Shown one piece after another: positions 62,262 to 64,000 of a stretch of 64,000 bases of DNA. The DNA is from an uncultured Oscillospiraceae bacterium. Lineage in GTDB: Bacteria > Bacillota > Clostridia > Oscillospirales > Acutalibacteraceae. Each line of letters opens with the position of its first letter. Within the stretch, counting starts at the first letter, position 1. The notes beneath the pieces were generated by a model that did no database searches, was not told the DNA's origin, and was given only the letters and a program-made list of their open reading frames with translations. A program made the translations under genes and the position numbers. The stretch spans positions 1 through 64,000 of the forward strand of contig UQUZ01000010.1 of the NCBI GenBank assembly GCA_900544375.1, read 5' to 3'.

Positions 62262-62885
62262 ATGCCTAACGTATCAGTTTTCGACGCCGCCGGCAAAAAG
62301 GTGGAAGACCTCGCCCTGAGCGAAGCAATCTTCGGCATCACGCCCAACGTTCCGGCGATGCACCTCATGGTGGTAAGCTATCTGGCAAACCAGCGCCAGG
62401 GCACGCAGTCTACCCTTACGCGCTCTGAAGTCAGCGGCGGTGGCAAAAAGCCGTGGCGCCAGAAGGGCTCCGGCCGTGCAAGGCAGGGCTCGACCCGCGC
62501 TCCCCAGTGGACGCACGGCGGTATTTCACATGGCCCGAAGCCGCGTGAATACGGCATTTCCGTCAACAAGAAGGTAAAGCGCCTTGCCATGAAGAGCGCG
62601 CTTTCCAGCAAGGTTGCGGGCAATGAGCTCGTTGTGCTCGACAAGCTCGCGCTCAGCGAAATTAAGACCAAAGAGGTTGTCAAGGTGCTCGGCGCCCTTC
62701 AGACCGGCAAAAAAACGCTCATCGTTCTGCCGGAGAAGGACGACACGGTTTACCGCAGCGCGCGCAACATCGCAGGCGTGAAAACAACGCTTGTCAGCAC
62801 CCTGAACGTTTACGACATCCTTAACTGCGACACGATTCTTGTCCTCAAGGACGCTGTCGCGAAGATTGAGGAGGTATATGCATGA
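62262..62885 (+). CDS. rplD: 50S ribosomal protein L4
   Basis: 207 residues: MPNVSVFDAAGKKVEDLALS, then RQGTQSTLTRSEVSGGGKKPWRQKGSGRARQGSTRAPQWTHGG, the extended loop lining the exit tunnel, and NAKKT-like GKKTLIVLPEKD. The ATG follows GGAAGGAG by about ten bases. In other bacteria L4 is the autogenous regulator of this operon. Its last four bases overlap the rplW start. Confidence 0.97.
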   Translation: MPNVSVFDAAGKKVEDLALSEAIFGITPNVPAMHLMVVSYLANQRQGTQSTLTRSEVSGGGKKPWRQKGSGRARQGSTRAPQWTHGGISHGPKPREYGISVNKKVKRLAMKSALSSKVAGNELVVLDKLALSEIKTKEVVKVLGALQTGKKTLIVLPEKDDTVYRSARNIAGVKTTLVSTLNVYDILNCDTILVLKDAVAKIEEVYA

Positions 62886-63178
62886 GCAAGTTAGCACAGG
62901 ATATCGTCCTGCGCCCGGTCATCACCGAAGAGAGCATGCAGGGCATTGCCTTGAACAAATACACGTTTCAGGTAGCCAAGGATGCCAACAAGGTGGAGAT
63001 CGCTCAGGCGGTTGAAAAGCTTTTCGGCGTAGAAGTTGAAAAGGTCAATACGATCAATGTCCGCGGCAAGCTCCGCAGGCAAGGCCGTTACGAGGGATAC
63101 ACAGCCTCTTGGAAAAAGGCGATCGTAACGCTTACGGAAAAGTCCAAGAAGATCGATTTCTTCGACGGCATGATGTAA
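62882..63178 (+). CDS. rplW: 50S ribosomal protein L23
   Basis: 98 residues: DIVLRPVITEESMQGIALNKYTFQVAKDANKVEIAQAVEKLFGVEVEKVNTINVRGK. L23 lies at the tunnel exit and docks trigger factor and signal recognition particle. The start overlaps the rplD stop (ATGA), so translation is coupled. Confidence 0.97.
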   Translation: MSKLAQDIVLRPVITEESMQGIALNKYTFQVAKDANKVEIAQAVEKLFGVEVEKVNTINVRGKLRRQGRYEGYTASWKKAIVTLTEKSKKIDFFDGMM

Positions 63179-63259
63179 GAAAAATCCCCTTAAAATACCC
63201 GGCGGCGACGTATGGAGCCCGGCATGCTCCGCAAAGCCGCTACGAGGAGAGTGAACCAA

Positions 63260-64000
63260 ATGTCGATTAAAATCTACAATCCGACCACGAACGCACGGCG
63301 TAATATGTCGGTAACGGATTACACGGAGCTGTCGAAGAACGGCCCTGAGAGAAGCCTGCTGGCTCCTCTGAACAAAAACTCCGGCCGCAACAGCTACGGC
63401 AGGATCACCGTCCGTCACCGCGGCGGCGGCAACCGTAAAAAATACCGTATTATCGATTTCAAGCGCGATAAGTTCGACATGGGCGCACAGGTGCTCAGCA
63501 TCGAATACGACCCGAACCGTTCCGCCCATATCGCCCTGCTTCAGTATGAAGACGGCGAGAAGCGCTACATCCTCGCTCCCGCGGGCCTGAAGGCCGGCGA
63601 TACTGTTGAGGCGGGCGCTAACGCGGATATCAAGCCCGGCAACGCACTGCCGCTTGCTAATATCCCGACCGGTACGTTCATCCACAATGTGGAGCTTTAT
63701 CCCGGCCGTGGCGGGCAGCTGGCCCGCGCAGCGGGCAACGCCGCTCAGCTCATGGCAAAGGAAGGCGCTTATGCGTTGCTCCGTCTGCCCTCCGGCGAGT
63801 TGCGTAACGTATCCGTTAACTGCATGGCGACCATTGGCCAGGTAGGCAATGTCGATCATGAGAATGTTAAAATTGGTAAAGCTGGCCGTAAGCGCCACAT
63901 GGGCTGGAGGCCGACGGTTCGCGGCTCTGTCATGAACCCGAACGACCATCCGCACGGCGGCGGCGAAGGCAAATCCCCGATCGGCCGTCCCGGTCCGGTC
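63260..64000 (+). CDS. rplB: 50S ribosomal protein L2 (3' end beyond window)
   Basis: 247 codons to the window end, starting [20 protein letters not shown]. Hallmarks: [65 protein letters not shown] and [30 protein letters not shown] with the conserved His of the peptidyl transferase region. About 30 residues are missing at the C-terminus. The ATG has GAGGAGAGTG upstream; 81 bases separate it from rplW. Confidence 0.97.
   Translation, partial: MSIKIYNPTTNARRNMSVTDYTELSKNGPERSLLAPLNKNSGRNSYGRITVRHRGGGNRKKYRIIDFKRDKFDMGAQVLSIEYDPNRSAHIALLQYEDGEKRYILAPAGLKAGDTVEAGANADIKPGNALPLANIPTGTFIHNVELYPGRGGQLARAAGNAAQLMAKEGAYALLRLPSGELRNVSVNCMATIGQVGNVDHENVKIGKAGRKRHMGWRPTVRGSVMNPNDHPHGGGEGKSPIGRPGPV

Noticed and set aside
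62891..63955. A 354-codon open frame antisense to rplW and rplB
   Set aside because: It is opposite highly conserved ribosomal protein genes and has no protein family resemblance.

Overview
The window looks like chromosomal DNA of an endospore-forming, gut-type member of the Clostridia (Oscillospiraceae/Ruminococcaceae-like). I infer this from the sporulation genes ylbJ, yqfC and yqfD, strong AGGAGG ribosome binding sites, frequent GTG/TTG starts, TTGACA/TATAAT promoters, a LexA-type SOS box, a moderately GC-rich composition, and several host- or plant-glycan hydrolases. The genes are mostly housekeeping. I see no rRNA, tRNA, prophage, insertion sequence or complete CRISPR-cas locus.

Layout. 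0-11 kb: an edge-truncated GH38 alpha-mannosidase, divergent sporulation genes ylbJ and yqfC-yqfD, a 1 kb non-coding stretch with DnaA-box-like sites and a chain of hairpins behind a good promoter, a flavodoxin/ferredoxin fusion with an amidase, a GH29 fucosidase, and two integral membrane proteins. 11-17.5 kb: purL, an apgM-type phosphomutase (possibly a homoserine kinase) and metY. 17.5-23.5 kb: a TetR-controlled operon for an MMPL transporter and a large lipoprotein, with paired operators over its promoter. 23.5-29 kb: proC, HPr, DUF1836 protein, glycerophosphodiesterase, PflX-like radical SAM protein, hemolysin III family protein. 29-31 kb: an AT-rich islet with a secreted protein of unknown function and two paralogous small membrane proteins that start with TTG. 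31-36 kb: YiiX-like hydrolase, SulP-type permease, a small autonomous transcription unit, and an ABC-2 exporter of two permeases and an ATPase. 36-38 kb: coaX and an ECF substrate-binding membrane protein, probably for pantothenate; the coaX leader carries one intact type I-C CRISPR repeat. 38-47 kb: C45-family hydrolase, metG, alpha/beta hydrolase, nucleoside phosphorylase, TatD, and SOS-controlled uvrA. 47-56 kb: a GPH sugar symporter, a secreted protein, GH36 and GH2 hydrolases. 56-59 kb: csoR-copA with operators and a CopZ-like domain fused to CopA that keeps its own ribosome binding site. 59-61 kb: a DUF4417 protein fused in frame to a small C-terminal module that also keeps its own ribosome binding site. 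61-64 kb: start of the S10 ribosomal protein operon (rpsJ-rplC-rplD-rplW-rplB, the last cut by the window end) behind a long leader with an intrinsic terminator.

Most worth a second look: the orphan CRISPR repeat in the coaX leader, the two in-frame fusions with internal ribosome binding sites, the structured RNA candidate near 5.3 kb, and an amphipathic C-terminal tail shared by a secreted protein and a nearby gene remnant. All functional statements rest on recognised motifs and gene context read by eye; no database search was run.
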